Shown: in pieces, positions 55,701 through 63,250 of the stretch | How positions within the stretch are numbered: position 1 is the first letter of the stretch | How the letters are laid out: each line of letters opens with the position of its first letter | Source of the DNA: CALVGQ01 sp964370435 | Lineage (GTDB): Bacteria; Bacillota_I; Bacilli_A; Erysipelotrichales; Erysipelotrichaceae | Reading direction: 5' to 3' | DNA length: 64,000 nucleotides | Assembly (NCBI GenBank): GCA_964370435.1 | Contig: CAYJJG010000003.1 | Location: forward strand, 1-64,000 | Notes under the pieces: model-generated | Database searches by the model: none | Told to the model about the DNA's origin: nothing | What the model saw: only the letters and a program-made list of their open reading frames with translations | Program-made: the position numbers and the translations under genes

Positions 55701-55813
55701 GCATATATATCGATTAAAAATTTTAGAGTATGGGGTAAGGTTAAAGAAATAACAAGTAAAAAAGCAATAACGCTCCGCTTATTTATTTCGAATATTTTAA
55801 TGTTTTTTATCAT
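49772..55813 (-). CDS. Giant secreted protein, last gene of the type IV pilus operon
   Basis: A 2013-residue protein with an N-terminal hydrophobic segment (about 13-33) and no C-terminal anchor or LPXTG motif. Three similar Rossmann-like modules start near residues 65, 568 and 1474 with the pattern LNVLEIIPN, INVLEIQAIYN and IEVLQIYE, each followed later by a segment such as DLVYIGGSTYGF or DILFLGFQDSFGAY. They resemble the DUF5057-type domain; I am moderately sure. An Ig-like domain lies at about 791-864 (SYQWQVMDVDG). The rest is beta-rich and acidic. AAGGATG precedes the start, and it lies 16 bases after the last pseudopilin gene. A pilus-associated adhesin or tip protein is likely by position, not shown. 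Confidence 0.75.
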   Translation of the reverse strand: MIKNIKIFEINKRSVIAFLLVISLTLPHTLKFLIDIYALEGLRDNNTGYVLDFESYASIERIKDAGTLNVLEIIPNNASRGSMGFYMVGREELFSTEDINNIGSQPNFATRQSVFEGIINNYSNVISTGTNNNTHPIHFNGYEELYPWQNDSVTTNHIKISLSASEDQLFTVGQNLSFAFREEQNGEYLLEDDISLVTNADEGTIKQKYQYLVSGVSSDDGAENVYYYNPTFTSIYSLVSAIDGDTTDIIDVEDVQTFTNNNFGINIYENDGSNNVFVDNLGQGYAIELKDFSVAGSTEQMENAYVITDVSAPSTSHNADTAPYYAIHEAYLEISESATNTSGSYFKQSNLTYIYVGSGNGDYSNYETNYENATEFTVRYNEVYIKGVENNNWFFKYALDGNESETVTNINLTTQTTANVTQNSIDNADIIILSEGYKTGSFNSGDISDISAFLDVAKDNLKPILISDKMSAAWSAQALEVDLVAKNVLVYKTNAEDITNSSTIISSGFKEGLNNDIMEEGFRNNILNEIIRENVHRSLTGTLELPIEMSFGTAIRHLLNSAHIRVETDKTDINVLEIQAIYNPTDEKWIPNSSSYIGLKTSTVAKWMGVTDEEMDDYNITVTTMSVAEFIGKNEDIFEVYDLVYIGGSTYGFNTRVDGGETITNYNDNTMDGLIYTNIGDTFKQENSTYGLIDSEYYLEGVQYSIEGNGISYMGWPLKHDGAVDTRFSGNDITPAKLAELQAFAQAGFPIIIDDNLISAVTGVESVAAQEVDIKINYNFDDNNTTTNIDDIHQLLVSQPLITDYYPLSISYQWQVMDVDGNFTDIAGANSPNLTVEVTTATYRCEIAVAKDGVVVDTEYSNVIALDLSALSPSYFDNSGNQEDGLVTQSEYSFELEYGYKNLKDGYYYTVADLDNGYIEAGDTVDYNWYFIPINQHSPVGKNPRQELVGTNVYFTEGGQEHSIIYVRKDTGAVKTASEYNEISDGGERGKYVGFNLTFNSDNIIDQNEFIALDAAQQATYTTVQVGYVNQTKFYTISEAVPISANKYVITYDSLDSVNRTSTMYVDPNPINSEIPIFLTQAVVSNGIDTDYYASKRWCIKKGTDGSAPTTGQTENNSSNTATSDENLYTSFDYYNVQLDHEITADNKFVFKATPTTTNQAATIESVEWYTRDKLNAHIPLTTGVQSSENGVYKITLNELPENPKVSYVVTYDVGGTKIAVRSAEVTFQVNFTTSDDANYGTLQIPAYTYEYDVLDTHRVDNSSNMWETFMGDPRDVDRSEIMSKPNVLSVSEIAKLNTDGAQNGLKLYLNLSKPMLNLITAPIEYGSAEHFAFLGVSSTTDVATLLSKDLVDLDFTDTTDDNTLVFEFELTNPTDPTPVDTKYEVNVYIEADGDGRFSEREEISDIIVEEKLLTGEYVRIDERELSAAKTYRVTKKLPENVYGGLTWNLEVVKVGVSSVTASQTGITYNKPIEPLRIEVLQIYETSKLMRVEYKSDFDKLRNAGVYDIVVNEIHPDEIHRGEFIDLNPSDAKVIDNAYDFFDQFDILFLGFQDSFGAYSINNGMSLESAEALQKYIESGKAIVFTQDTISTEHIPISDYPHVNSAGVRQYTSLFAEQWFSGYYFNNVIRSVVGMDKYGVVSEEYGLSQYSYFGTLEEYEDGKRYVTSGYAGVDMSKSNAIEADGYAVAYEPGSGRTAYVEETHGFTTFMTTLKTYDHSALTQTVAPYLNHGGFHYTNEISQVNKGQLTSFPYNVNTTFYNTGSGSNYHIMDNSSNNQYTQVNLYDEDVTVWFTLADSGINNNYTGSDVFKYHYNDAANAFYIYSKGNITYTGAGNNNKVPTGVEKNIFINSMITSYRPVEKPPEFTFTEGATGIYITSNLDFVAGAGEFDKIDINSLSEDERKIYFYVENETLTQRDLDLTLYYDSNDDGVLDSTDSYLKTFKDEVGNEQSLIRNYEVYYFDLTQDMLDKLAASDDFSLDIQAVIDTTVNGEAITVKSIIMPIHIMGYLPLT

Positions 55814-55829
55814 AAGTTTAGCATCCTTT

Positions 55830-56417
55830 CTAAGCCAGTCTAGGTGTATTTCTTAAAAACAGGGATTGTTCAGCAAAATATTGTCTACCCCTATGTTTTA
55901 GTGTCAACTCAAAATCAATGCTATCGATAGCATTATAATGGTCTTCTTCATTTATAATGCCGTCTTGGTTTGTATCTTCATCATCAATAACTATGATATC
56001 ACTAGCCATTGGTAAAATGATATTAAAATCCTCTACATAGCGCGCCATTATCGCGTTTACACTCGCTGGGTCAGTTCCATAATACAGTGTATTATCTTCC
56101 TCATTAAACACAAAAATATGAGTCTTGTACACTGTTATCGAATTATTTAAAGCATCCATGCCCTCTTCTTCATTAGTTATAGTCAAAGTGTTGTTTGCCT
56201 CATCCCACTTCACCGCATAATTACAATCAATAACATACTCTTGAATTTGTACCATGGCAGTTTGTGTTTCGTACTGTAAATCAACATAGGTGTTGATAGA
56301 AGAAAATAAGTTTGTTCCAGTCATCATAAAACCAACGATCCCTATGGACACTAATCCAAATATAGCAATCGAAACAATCAATTCAACCATACTAAAGCCT
56401 TTGTTATTTATTACCAT
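55830..56417 (-). CDS. Type IV prepilin-like protein (minor pseudopilin)
   Basis: A 195-residue prepilin with a short leader ending in NNKG and the mature N-terminus FSMVELIVSIAIFGL; Glu is at +5 as in most pilins. Cleavage is expected between Gly7 and Phe8 by PilD. The C-terminal globular part is beta-rich and acidic, with a short disordered-like DDEDTNQDGIINEEDH segment that looks like a calcium-binding loop. It starts 20 bases after the upstream pseudopilin gene and is followed by the giant gene. Confidence 0.88.
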   Translation of the reverse strand: MVINNKGFSMVELIVSIAIFGLVSIGIVGFMMTGTNLFSSINTYVDLQYETQTAMVQIQEYVIDCNYAVKWDEANNTLTITNEEEGMDALNNSITVYKTHIFVFNEEDNTLYYGTDPASVNAIMARYVEDFNIILPMASDIIVIDDEDTNQDGIINEEDHYNAIDSIDFELTLKHRGRQYFAEQSLFLRNTPRLA

Positions 56418-56437
56418 AAAATCTTCATGCCTTTCCT

Positions 56438-56977
56438 TTAACTCATTTCTTGATAGCCTGTTGCAGTATATATAGTTATGGTATATCCTGCACCAAAATC
56501 AAGGATAATACTTTGAATATCAGTAGTTGGAGCAAAGTTAAATTCAACAAGTGCTCCTGTCTCTCTATCATAAACAAAATTGATAGTGGTGGTAATTGGA
56601 ACTGTTACACCCGTAACACCAACAGAAGATGTCGTAGTATAGCTTATTGCTAACTCACCGTCACCCAACTCCTCACTTTGTAATGCCTGGCTATCAGATA
56701 CCGTATAAAGTTCACCATAGTAACTATCTTGTGTTGCACGATATTCGAGGAAAAGCTCAGGGGCCTCAATATCGCCATCAGCATTAGTATGAAATTCACC
56801 GCTTAATGTAGCAATTTTAGCAGCTACAAGCATGGCATTAAAGTCGCTTGCTGCCTCTCTTGATTGATTTCTAAAGACCAAACCAATAGAGTAACTTATA
56901 ACACTTATAAGTACCGCAATTATGGCCATAACCACTATTAATTCGACTATAGTGTATCCTTGATTGTTCTTTTTCAC
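56438..56977 (-). CDS. GspH-like pseudopilin
   Basis: A 179-residue prepilin with leader MKKNNQG and the mature start YTIVELIVVMAIIAVLIS, Glu at +5. It starts with GTG, preceded by AGGAGG. The body, with IATLSGEF and strands of a beta sandwich, suggests the GspH/FimT type. It would be one of the minor pilins forming the pilus tip. It lies 105 bases after the GspK-like gene. Confidence 0.85.
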   Translation of the reverse strand: MKKNNQGYTIVELIVVMAIIAVLISVISYSIGLVFRNQSREAASDFNAMLVAAKIATLSGEFHTNADGDIEAPELFLEYRATQDSYYGELYTVSDSQALQSEELGDGELAISYTTTSSVGVTGVTVPITTTINFVYDRETGALVEFNFAPTTDIQSIILDFGAGYTITIYTATGYQEMS

Positions 56978-57082
56978 ACGTTCCTCCTAGCAAACCACTT
57001 AAGCTTTTTAATAAAACTGGTTTAACTTAAAACTTTTTGTATCGTTTTTTTTCTTGTTTATTACCTTGTTATTTAACATGGA

Positions 57083-59245
57083 TTATCTTTTAATCCAATT
57101 TTCATACTCCACTAATTCATTTAAATCCCATGAATCGTTATCGACAGGTCCTAAAGAGGAAACATCGGATTTAAAGGTGACAAAATCACCAATAGATACG
57201 CCTAAAGTAGCATTAGTAGCAAGCAATGCAGAACGCACCTCAGCCCCACTAGCCGTGATTTCAACACCACCATTGATAATCACATTTCCATCAGTCACAA
57301 GAAGTCCTGAAAAATCGCTATTCACATTTATTTGTAGTACTTTATTTCCCAATATAAAGGCAAGATCAGGATAGTCGATCATCAAACTCGATGTATTTTC
57401 AGTTATACCATAAACTAAAACTGCCACAACTTTTCCTGTTGTATCAGTAAATTCATAAACGCCATTTGTACTCACGTGATTCTCAATAGCCTCTACATCC
57501 ACTAAATATTCATATGGCGTTTTGTTTGCTGCCGAAATATTGGAGGTCAAAGTTTGTTTCAAATTACTGTAAGTTCCTGAATAATTCAGGACGTTTGTTG
57601 AAATATTTGCATCAAACATATTAATATCGCCATCTTGATCTCTTTCAAAAGTGTAACCATCTGCTGATGTACTATTTTCATCAAGACTTAAATAATCTAA
57701 ATATTGGTCAATATAAAACTCGATTAATTCTGGGTTGTTGCTAAAATAGTCTTTAAAAAATTTATCAGCATTTTCTTCATTTGGAAATTCGAAGAAATAA
57801 TATCCTGCTGAATTTCCACCATTTAAAGGATAAATGGAGCTTTTGACACTATTCGCCGTAAGACCATAATTAAACGGATTAAAACTAGGCCAAATTTTAT
57901 AACTTAAATCTAAACTGACATTAGGTAGACTATTAAAACTAGCGTTAAACACATAAGGGTTACTAAGTTCAGAATTAAGAACAGTAGGTTCATCCTCATT
58001 TACAAGCATTTTCGTTGGTACTAAGTAAATCCGTTGATTACTTCTAATAGCTAATGATTCAGAAGTTTGCGTTCCAGTATTTAAAAGTGTTCCCACAAAG
58101 CCTCTACCTGCTAGTGTAAGCGCCTTAACATTCGCTAAATCAAGTCGTGTGTCAATCCCATTTACAAGTATTGCGCTACTTTGTTCTGGATTGGAACTAG
58201 AGCTATTGTATCCGATATATTCTCCTGTTATCTCGACATCAGCATCACGCTCTAAAATCAAGTCATCATAAACATAGGCACTTCCATCAAGATTAAATCT
58301 AGCATTGTCTACACTTATATCTGTAGTCCAAAGCGTTGTATCTTGTTCAATATCAAGTCTTGCAGTATTTTCAAGAGTAACATTACCAGCATTAATTACG
58401 GTACCTGATGATGCCGTAAATACACCCGAATTACCATAGTACTCACCCATGTAGGCACTTCCTATAAGATTAGATTCTAAAGTACCTGTGGTTTGCACTG
58501 TTCCACTGGCAACAAAGGCAAAATCCGGAACACTAGACACGGTATAAGGAGTAAAAGAATACGCAAAGTCTGGTACATTAACAACAATATCAGACACTAT
58601 AGTAGTGGTAATTCTTGTTTGTGGATTGGTTTCCACTACACTTATACCTTCAATAATAATTTTATTATCTTCAATTAATACTTTACTATTGGCTATTTGA
58701 GTAATCGATAAGTTAGGTGGTTGAACACCATCTTCATACTCTTGATCATAAACAACTAAATTATAATAGCCCAGTACACCATCCATATTAATATTTACCG
58801 TGCTTGGAAAATTAAATGCTGAGGGATCAATAGAACTTGTATAATCAAAAAGAGTTCCTGTAGTAGCTGAACCATCAAAATCATAAAGCAACAAATTATG
58901 TTTAAATATATTCGCAAAGACTTCTGCAAAGTCATCACCTTCTCCACCAGTCACTACGGAATTATAATATGTGAAATAGGTATACGCCTCATCATAAGAT
59001 TTTTTTAAAGTATCGTTCGCCATTTGTTGAAATCCAGAACGAATAATCTCCATCGATTCCTCTGCACTATAAAAGTTCTCTTTACCTTCACGTTCGCTAA
59101 CCTTAACAAGAAGACCAGTATACGTTGCAAAAAGCAGGGTTGATCCTAAAATCGATATAAAGAGCATAGCTACTATTACAGTAACAATACTTGATCCTCT
59201 ATTCAATTTTAGCGCTTTTAAAGCGTTATTTATCCTATTTTTCAA
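57083..59245 (-). CDS. Large GspK/PilX-like pseudopilin with beta-solenoid
   Basis: A 720-residue prepilin-like protein. The leader ends in LNRG and the mature part begins SSIVTVIVAMLFISILGS, with Thr at +5 in place of Glu; absence of Glu5 is typical of GspK-type tip pseudopilins. A long conserved helix with NFYSAEESMEIIRSGF follows. The middle, at about residues 250-370, has short repeated strands (TVINAGNVTLENTARLDIEQ and similar), as in a right-handed beta solenoid, and a second such patch near 650-690. It starts with TTG, preceded by AAGGAGAT. It probably nucleates the pilus and carries a surface module. Confidence 0.8.
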   Translation of the reverse strand: MKNRINNALKALKLNRGSSIVTVIVAMLFISILGSTLLFATYTGLLVKVSEREGKENFYSAEESMEIIRSGFQQMANDTLKKSYDEAYTYFTYYNSVVTGGEGDDFAEVFANIFKHNLLLYDFDGSATTGTLFDYTSSIDPSAFNFPSTVNINMDGVLGYYNLVVYDQEYEDGVQPPNLSITQIANSKVLIEDNKIIIEGISVVETNPQTRITTTIVSDIVVNVPDFAYSFTPYTVSSVPDFAFVASGTVQTTGTLESNLIGSAYMGEYYGNSGVFTASSGTVINAGNVTLENTARLDIEQDTTLWTTDISVDNARFNLDGSAYVYDDLILERDADVEITGEYIGYNSSSSNPEQSSAILVNGIDTRLDLANVKALTLAGRGFVGTLLNTGTQTSESLAIRSNQRIYLVPTKMLVNEDEPTVLNSELSNPYVFNASFNSLPNVSLDLSYKIWPSFNPFNYGLTANSVKSSIYPLNGGNSAGYYFFEFPNEENADKFFKDYFSNNPELIEFYIDQYLDYLSLDENSTSADGYTFERDQDGDINMFDANISTNVLNYSGTYSNLKQTLTSNISAANKTPYEYLVDVEAIENHVSTNGVYEFTDTTGKVVAVLVYGITENTSSLMIDYPDLAFILGNKVLQINVNSDFSGLLVTDGNVIINGGVEITASGAEVRSALLATNATLGVSIGDFVTFKSDVSSLGPVDNDSWDLNELVEYENWIKR

Positions 59246-59256
59246 AACAAATCTCC

Positions 59257-60708
59257 TTATGCTAATTTAGAAGCGTACAAAGTAAAAATTACTTCTCCAC
59301 GACTATCTATGATATCAATTTCTACTTGATACATTCTATATTTTTGCTCTAGTTCTTGAATTTCACTGCTTGTAGGTGACTGTGTAGTAACACCCACTAG
59401 AGGTAGTGGCACGCCTTCCCAAGCTGTATTATAGTATGCAGCAGAACCATTGTACCATCTAAAAACTGGGTTTTGTGGTGTTCCTCCTGTAGTGTTAAAT
59501 TGCTCATTTGAGTTTGAGAATATTTGAATAGTCTCACTAGGCTCACTCACACTATACGGTTGAACAAGCTCAATTAAAGCTTGATAGTTATAATCAAGTT
59601 GCGCTGAATCTCTATTTGGATCTTTTTGTTTTATTAAATAAATATCTACAGGTAATCGCTCTTTAGTAAGCGAGTTATTCTCTAAATCAACATTGTTTCT
59701 AATTGTAATTTGCTCATCAATAGTACTGTAATCATTGTCATAATAAGGGTGGTATAGCACATAAAAAACCGGATATCGTCCACCATTTTGACCTACATCA
59801 TATGCAACAGATAAAAGTTCAAATTCAAGCCTACACTCCATCGGATTAGTCAATGAATTATAGGTATACTTATTGGTTGTACCCTCACCAAAGGTATAAG
59901 TATACTCGTATATAACCGTTGCTGTAATTTTATTGTTATTATTTCTTAAAACAGTATCACTGTTATTAGCATCCTCAACACCAACATTTTGGATTTCAAT
60001 AATCATATCTCGTTCTTTGATAACAGAACTTATATAACCTTGATCATCATGCGTGCCAAGTTGCTCGACACTCAAGCCTCTTCTTTGTGCCTCCAAAAGT
60101 TCAACTGCTTTATAAGACAATAGGTCAGGGTCACCTGAAGCATTAACTTGATCAATATCTGTCACATCTTTTTGCTGTGATACAGGTAAATCATCAGCAG
60201 TACCTTTTATACGATCATACCCATAGCCTATAATGAATTTTTGTTGTGCAAACATAGCATCCATAGATGAAAAATTGATAACATCCTCATTATTGATGTT
60301 TTCAAAAAGTGTATTGGTTACCGTAGATGAAGAATCATCAAGGTCATCAACAATACCAGCTATAAGTCTCACTTCTGCACTAAAAGTGGAAGTACCACTT
60401 GTAAGACCATCCAGCTCAATAGTGTAATTATTTTGATTCACAAGACCTGCGCCAACTGTAAATTGAGCACTAGTCCCACCAAGTAATCCCGGGTTTGATA
60501 AAAGATCATTAAAATCTGCCCCAGTTAAATTTTCAGAAATGTTTTGTGCTGCATTGGTTGCTTCACCCATTTCACGGCTTTGCGAAAAAATATTAGCCGA
60601 TAAAACAAAATTACTTAAAAGTGGTGAAACAATGACACCTAAAACAGCAACACCCACTAGTAGTTCAACAAGTGAAAAGCCTTTATTATTTTTAATTAAT
60701 TTTTCCAA
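59257..60708 (-). CDS. Type IV prepilin-like protein, PilW/GspJ-like
   Basis: A 483-residue prepilin with leader MEKLIKNNKG and mature start FSLVELLVGVAVLGVIVSP, Glu at +5. It starts with TTG, with GGAGGG before it. The large globular part is beta-rich. By size and position next to a GspK-like gene it resembles PilW/GspJ, though sequence identity is too low to be certain. It is the first prepilin gene after pilO, with a 133-base gap. Confidence 0.82.
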   Translation of the reverse strand: MEKLIKNNKGFSLVELLVGVAVLGVIVSPLLSNFVLSANIFSQSREMGEATNAAQNISENLTGADFNDLLSNPGLLGGTSAQFTVGAGLVNQNNYTIELDGLTSGTSTFSAEVRLIAGIVDDLDDSSSTVTNTLFENINNEDVINFSSMDAMFAQQKFIIGYGYDRIKGTADDLPVSQQKDVTDIDQVNASGDPDLLSYKAVELLEAQRRGLSVEQLGTHDDQGYISSVIKERDMIIEIQNVGVEDANNSDTVLRNNNNKITATVIYEYTYTFGEGTTNKYTYNSLTNPMECRLEFELLSVAYDVGQNGGRYPVFYVLYHPYYDNDYSTIDEQITIRNNVDLENNSLTKERLPVDIYLIKQKDPNRDSAQLDYNYQALIELVQPYSVSEPSETIQIFSNSNEQFNTTGGTPQNPVFRWYNGSAAYYNTAWEGVPLPLVGVTTQSPTSSEIQELEQKYRMYQVEIDIIDSRGEVIFTLYASKLA

Positions 60709-60841
60709 TAATACGCCCTCCTTGTCTTCTTTCTTATTTAAATTACTAGAGTACTTTCAAAAAGTCAGTATCCAGTGCTTTTTTTACTTTATCCTTCTGT
60801 GTTATACCTTTTGCATTCAATTATGCATCAGCACGCTTTTT

Positions 60842-61504
60842 TTACTCTACTGTACCAAATGGTAGTTCTTTACCAAGATCAACTTCAGGAATTGGGTAGC
60901 TTTCATAAGGTGCACCCTCATAATTTAGATAAAACTTTGATATTGAGAAATTCCCACTTAAAGTACCTGTGTTCACATCATAAGTAATAGTTATATTTTC
61001 AAGTGCTGTCTCTTGCTTATTAGCATAAATAGCATCAACTGCATCTTTTAACTCATCATAACCAAAGTGTGCTGAAACTGTCGCTAACACACGGCCTGAA
61101 AAAACCTCAGTTTTACTTTTTTTACCGCTATTATCCTCGATAAAAAGTGGAAATTGCCCCATCGGCGTTGTACCCATAAAGGCTACTGCATTTACATCCA
61201 AACCGTTTGTTTGTGACCAATCAATAAGCCACGTCAAGAACTCTTCATTCTCTATTTTTGATGGATGGTTTTTTAGTGCAACAGCAATATCATCACTAAT
61301 TGCCTCTATTTCAGCCTGATATGTATCATAGTTAGCCTCGTGTTTTTCTAGCTCAGCTAATGTTGGTTCAAGTTTATCGATAGCTGCTGCAATTTTATCA
61401 TTGTCAGCGACTAAACCATTATACACAAAGAAATATAATGCAACAAATATTAGTAGTCCAGCTAACAAAAGCAGAAGTCTAAGTTCATTTTTAGAAACTT
61501 TCAT
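60842..61504 (-). CDS. pilO: PilO-like pilus alignment protein
   Basis: A 220-residue bitopic membrane protein: a short cytosolic N-terminus, a membrane segment at about 9-29 (LLLLLAGLLIFVALYFFVYN), a coiled coil at about 30-75, then a ferredoxin-like domain. PilO links the inner-membrane PilMN platform to the rest of the machine. It lies 70 bases downstream of the pilMN fusion, and its ATG is preceded by GGAAGGAT. Confidence 0.82.
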   Translation of the reverse strand: MKVSKNELRLLLLLAGLLIFVALYFFVYNGLVADNDKIAAAIDKLEPTLAELEKHEANYDTYQAEIEAISDDIAVALKNHPSKIENEEFLTWLIDWSQTNGLDVNAVAFMGTTPMGQFPLFIEDNSGKKSKTEVFSGRVLATVSAHFGYDELKDAVDAIYANKQETALENITITYDVNTGTLSGNFSISKFYLNYEGAPYESYPIPEVDLGKELPFGTVE

Positions 61505-61572
61505 AGTCTATCCTTCCTTTCTTAATTAAAGAATTAATTATTTATATAATATCTAAACAGCATTTTAAAATA

Positions 61573-63180
61573 TTATTCTGTTTCTGTAACTATAGGTTGT
61601 AGATTTTCTGTAGGTGTTTCTATATCTTGTGCATACGTCGCTGTAACTGAGAAAGAAACTACGGTTCCACCTAGTCCGTCCCCTTGTTCTGTAGCACTTG
61701 TTACACTGAGTACTGATATTGAATCCATACTTCTAATATTAGCAAGCGTAACTGCAACATCTTCAAAAGTATCAACCGTTGCATTAATGGTAACACCACT
61801 ATTATCAGAAATAACACTCATGAATAAGATTGATTCGGGAATTATTTCCTCCAACTCATTTAAGAAATCAGATAAATTTTCATTTTTGTTTGTTGAACTA
61901 TCTGTAATAACCTTTAAATTATTATGCATACTCACATATTCAACATAGGTATTGTATACCCCAACAACATATTGAAGTTCTTCAATATCATTATTAATTT
62001 TATCAAGTTTTGCGTTTAGTGATAGGTTATTAAACCATGCTGTTAGTGAAAGTATTACACCTGCAAGAACTGCCAGTGCACAAATCACAATACTTGGTAA
62101 CAGTGAATTATCGTTACTTTTTGTTCTTTGATTCACTTTTTTATATTCCGCAGGAATTAAATCAAGCGGCTCAATATTACTACCTATACACGAAATATAG
62201 TTTACTATACTAGTATCTAGCACATTGGCAGTATTTTCATGTCTTGGTATAGTTGTTAAAATTTCTGTTTTTACAGAAGATCCTGCTTCTATCTCTTCTC
62301 TAATACCTGTAATCTCAGAACAAATTCCAAGTAAGACTATTTTGTCAATAGCAACCCCTTTTTTATTCGAATAGAAGAACTCAAGCATTCGGCCAATACC
62401 CACAAACAAACGATTGCTTGCAACATCAAAAATTTCTTTAGGTAGGTGTTGGCTCATCCATAGTGAGTCTTTAGCTTTTTGTAAAGTGTCGACATACTCA
62501 CTTTCCTCAAAATTATTTTCTCTTAAAATAGTGGTTATAATGTCATCTGCACCCATTGGAATGCTACGTTGCATCAAGAACTTACCATCTTGCATGAAAG
62601 TAGCAACTGCACTAAATAGGTTAATAGAAAGATACATAATTACGCCATTTTTATCTATAGACGATAAAATTTGCATTTGACTGTTGGCCGCATAGTCTAT
62701 CGCCTGCACAACAACGTTAAGACTCTTAGCTAAGTCGAAATAGCTTTTTAGAATAATCATTGGAACAGCAGTAACAAGTACTCTGTAACTAGGCTCTGGT
62801 TTTGTAAGTTTTTCAAGTACAGTGTGTGTAATGTGATAATTACCCAAGTCTACAGGGAAATGATCGCCTGCATTCATTGCAACTAGTTCTGAAAGTTTAT
62901 TAAGTTTTACTAGTGGAAGTGTAATCTCACGTGAGGGTACTTTAGTCGATGAAAATACAAACGTTACATTTTTCACTTCACCAAGTCTATGCTCATGAAG
63001 TTGTATCCTAATTTGTTCTGCCATTTCCTCGACATTTGTAATTTGACCATCACTTACGATGTCACCAACAAATTCAAATTGGAACCCTCTTAAAACTTTA
63101 TAATTTGTTCCATTAACTCGAGTCACACAAATTTTAACAAACTTTTCACCTATCTCAATATTTAATAATTTTTGAGCCAT
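61573..63180 (-). CDS. pilMN: PilM-PilN fusion
   Basis: A 535-residue protein. Residues 1 to about 340 are an actin-like ATPase of the PilM type (LNIEIGEKFVKICVTR, KVPSREITLPL, DKIVLLGICSEITG). A PilN part follows: a membrane segment at about 358-383 (LLPSIVICALAVLAGVILSL), a coiled coil and a beta domain. A pilMN fusion is also known from Clostridioides difficile. The start is the ATG at 63180 with GAGGAGG; the frame opens at 63207. The message continues into pilO. Confidence 0.88.
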   Translation of the reverse strand: MAQKLLNIEIGEKFVKICVTRVNGTNYKVLRGFQFEFVGDIVSDGQITNVEEMAEQIRIQLHEHRLGEVKNVTFVFSSTKVPSREITLPLVKLNKLSELVAMNAGDHFPVDLGNYHITHTVLEKLTKPEPSYRVLVTAVPMIILKSYFDLAKSLNVVVQAIDYAANSQMQILSSIDKNGVIMYLSINLFSAVATFMQDGKFLMQRSIPMGADDIITTILRENNFEESEYVDTLQKAKDSLWMSQHLPKEIFDVASNRLFVGIGRMLEFFYSNKKGVAIDKIVLLGICSEITGIREEIEAGSSVKTEILTTIPRHENTANVLDTSIVNYISCIGSNIEPLDLIPAEYKKVNQRTKSNDNSLLPSIVICALAVLAGVILSLTAWFNNLSLNAKLDKINNDIEELQYVVGVYNTYVEYVSMHNNLKVITDSSTNKNENLSDFLNELEEIIPESILFMSVISDNSGVTINATVDTFEDVAVTLANIRSMDSISVLSVTSATEQGDGLGGTVVSFSVTATYAQDIETPTENLQPIVTETE

Positions 63181-63250
63181 TACACAATCCTCCTCATATT
63201 TTGACATTTCAACTATATGTTTTTAATAATTTTCTTTTAGTATAAAATTT

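Noticed and set aside
60709..60841. Repeated AGTAAAAAAAGC sequence between pilO and the first prepilin
   Set aside because: Two short imperfect copies in AT-rich DNA; no structure or function can be supported.
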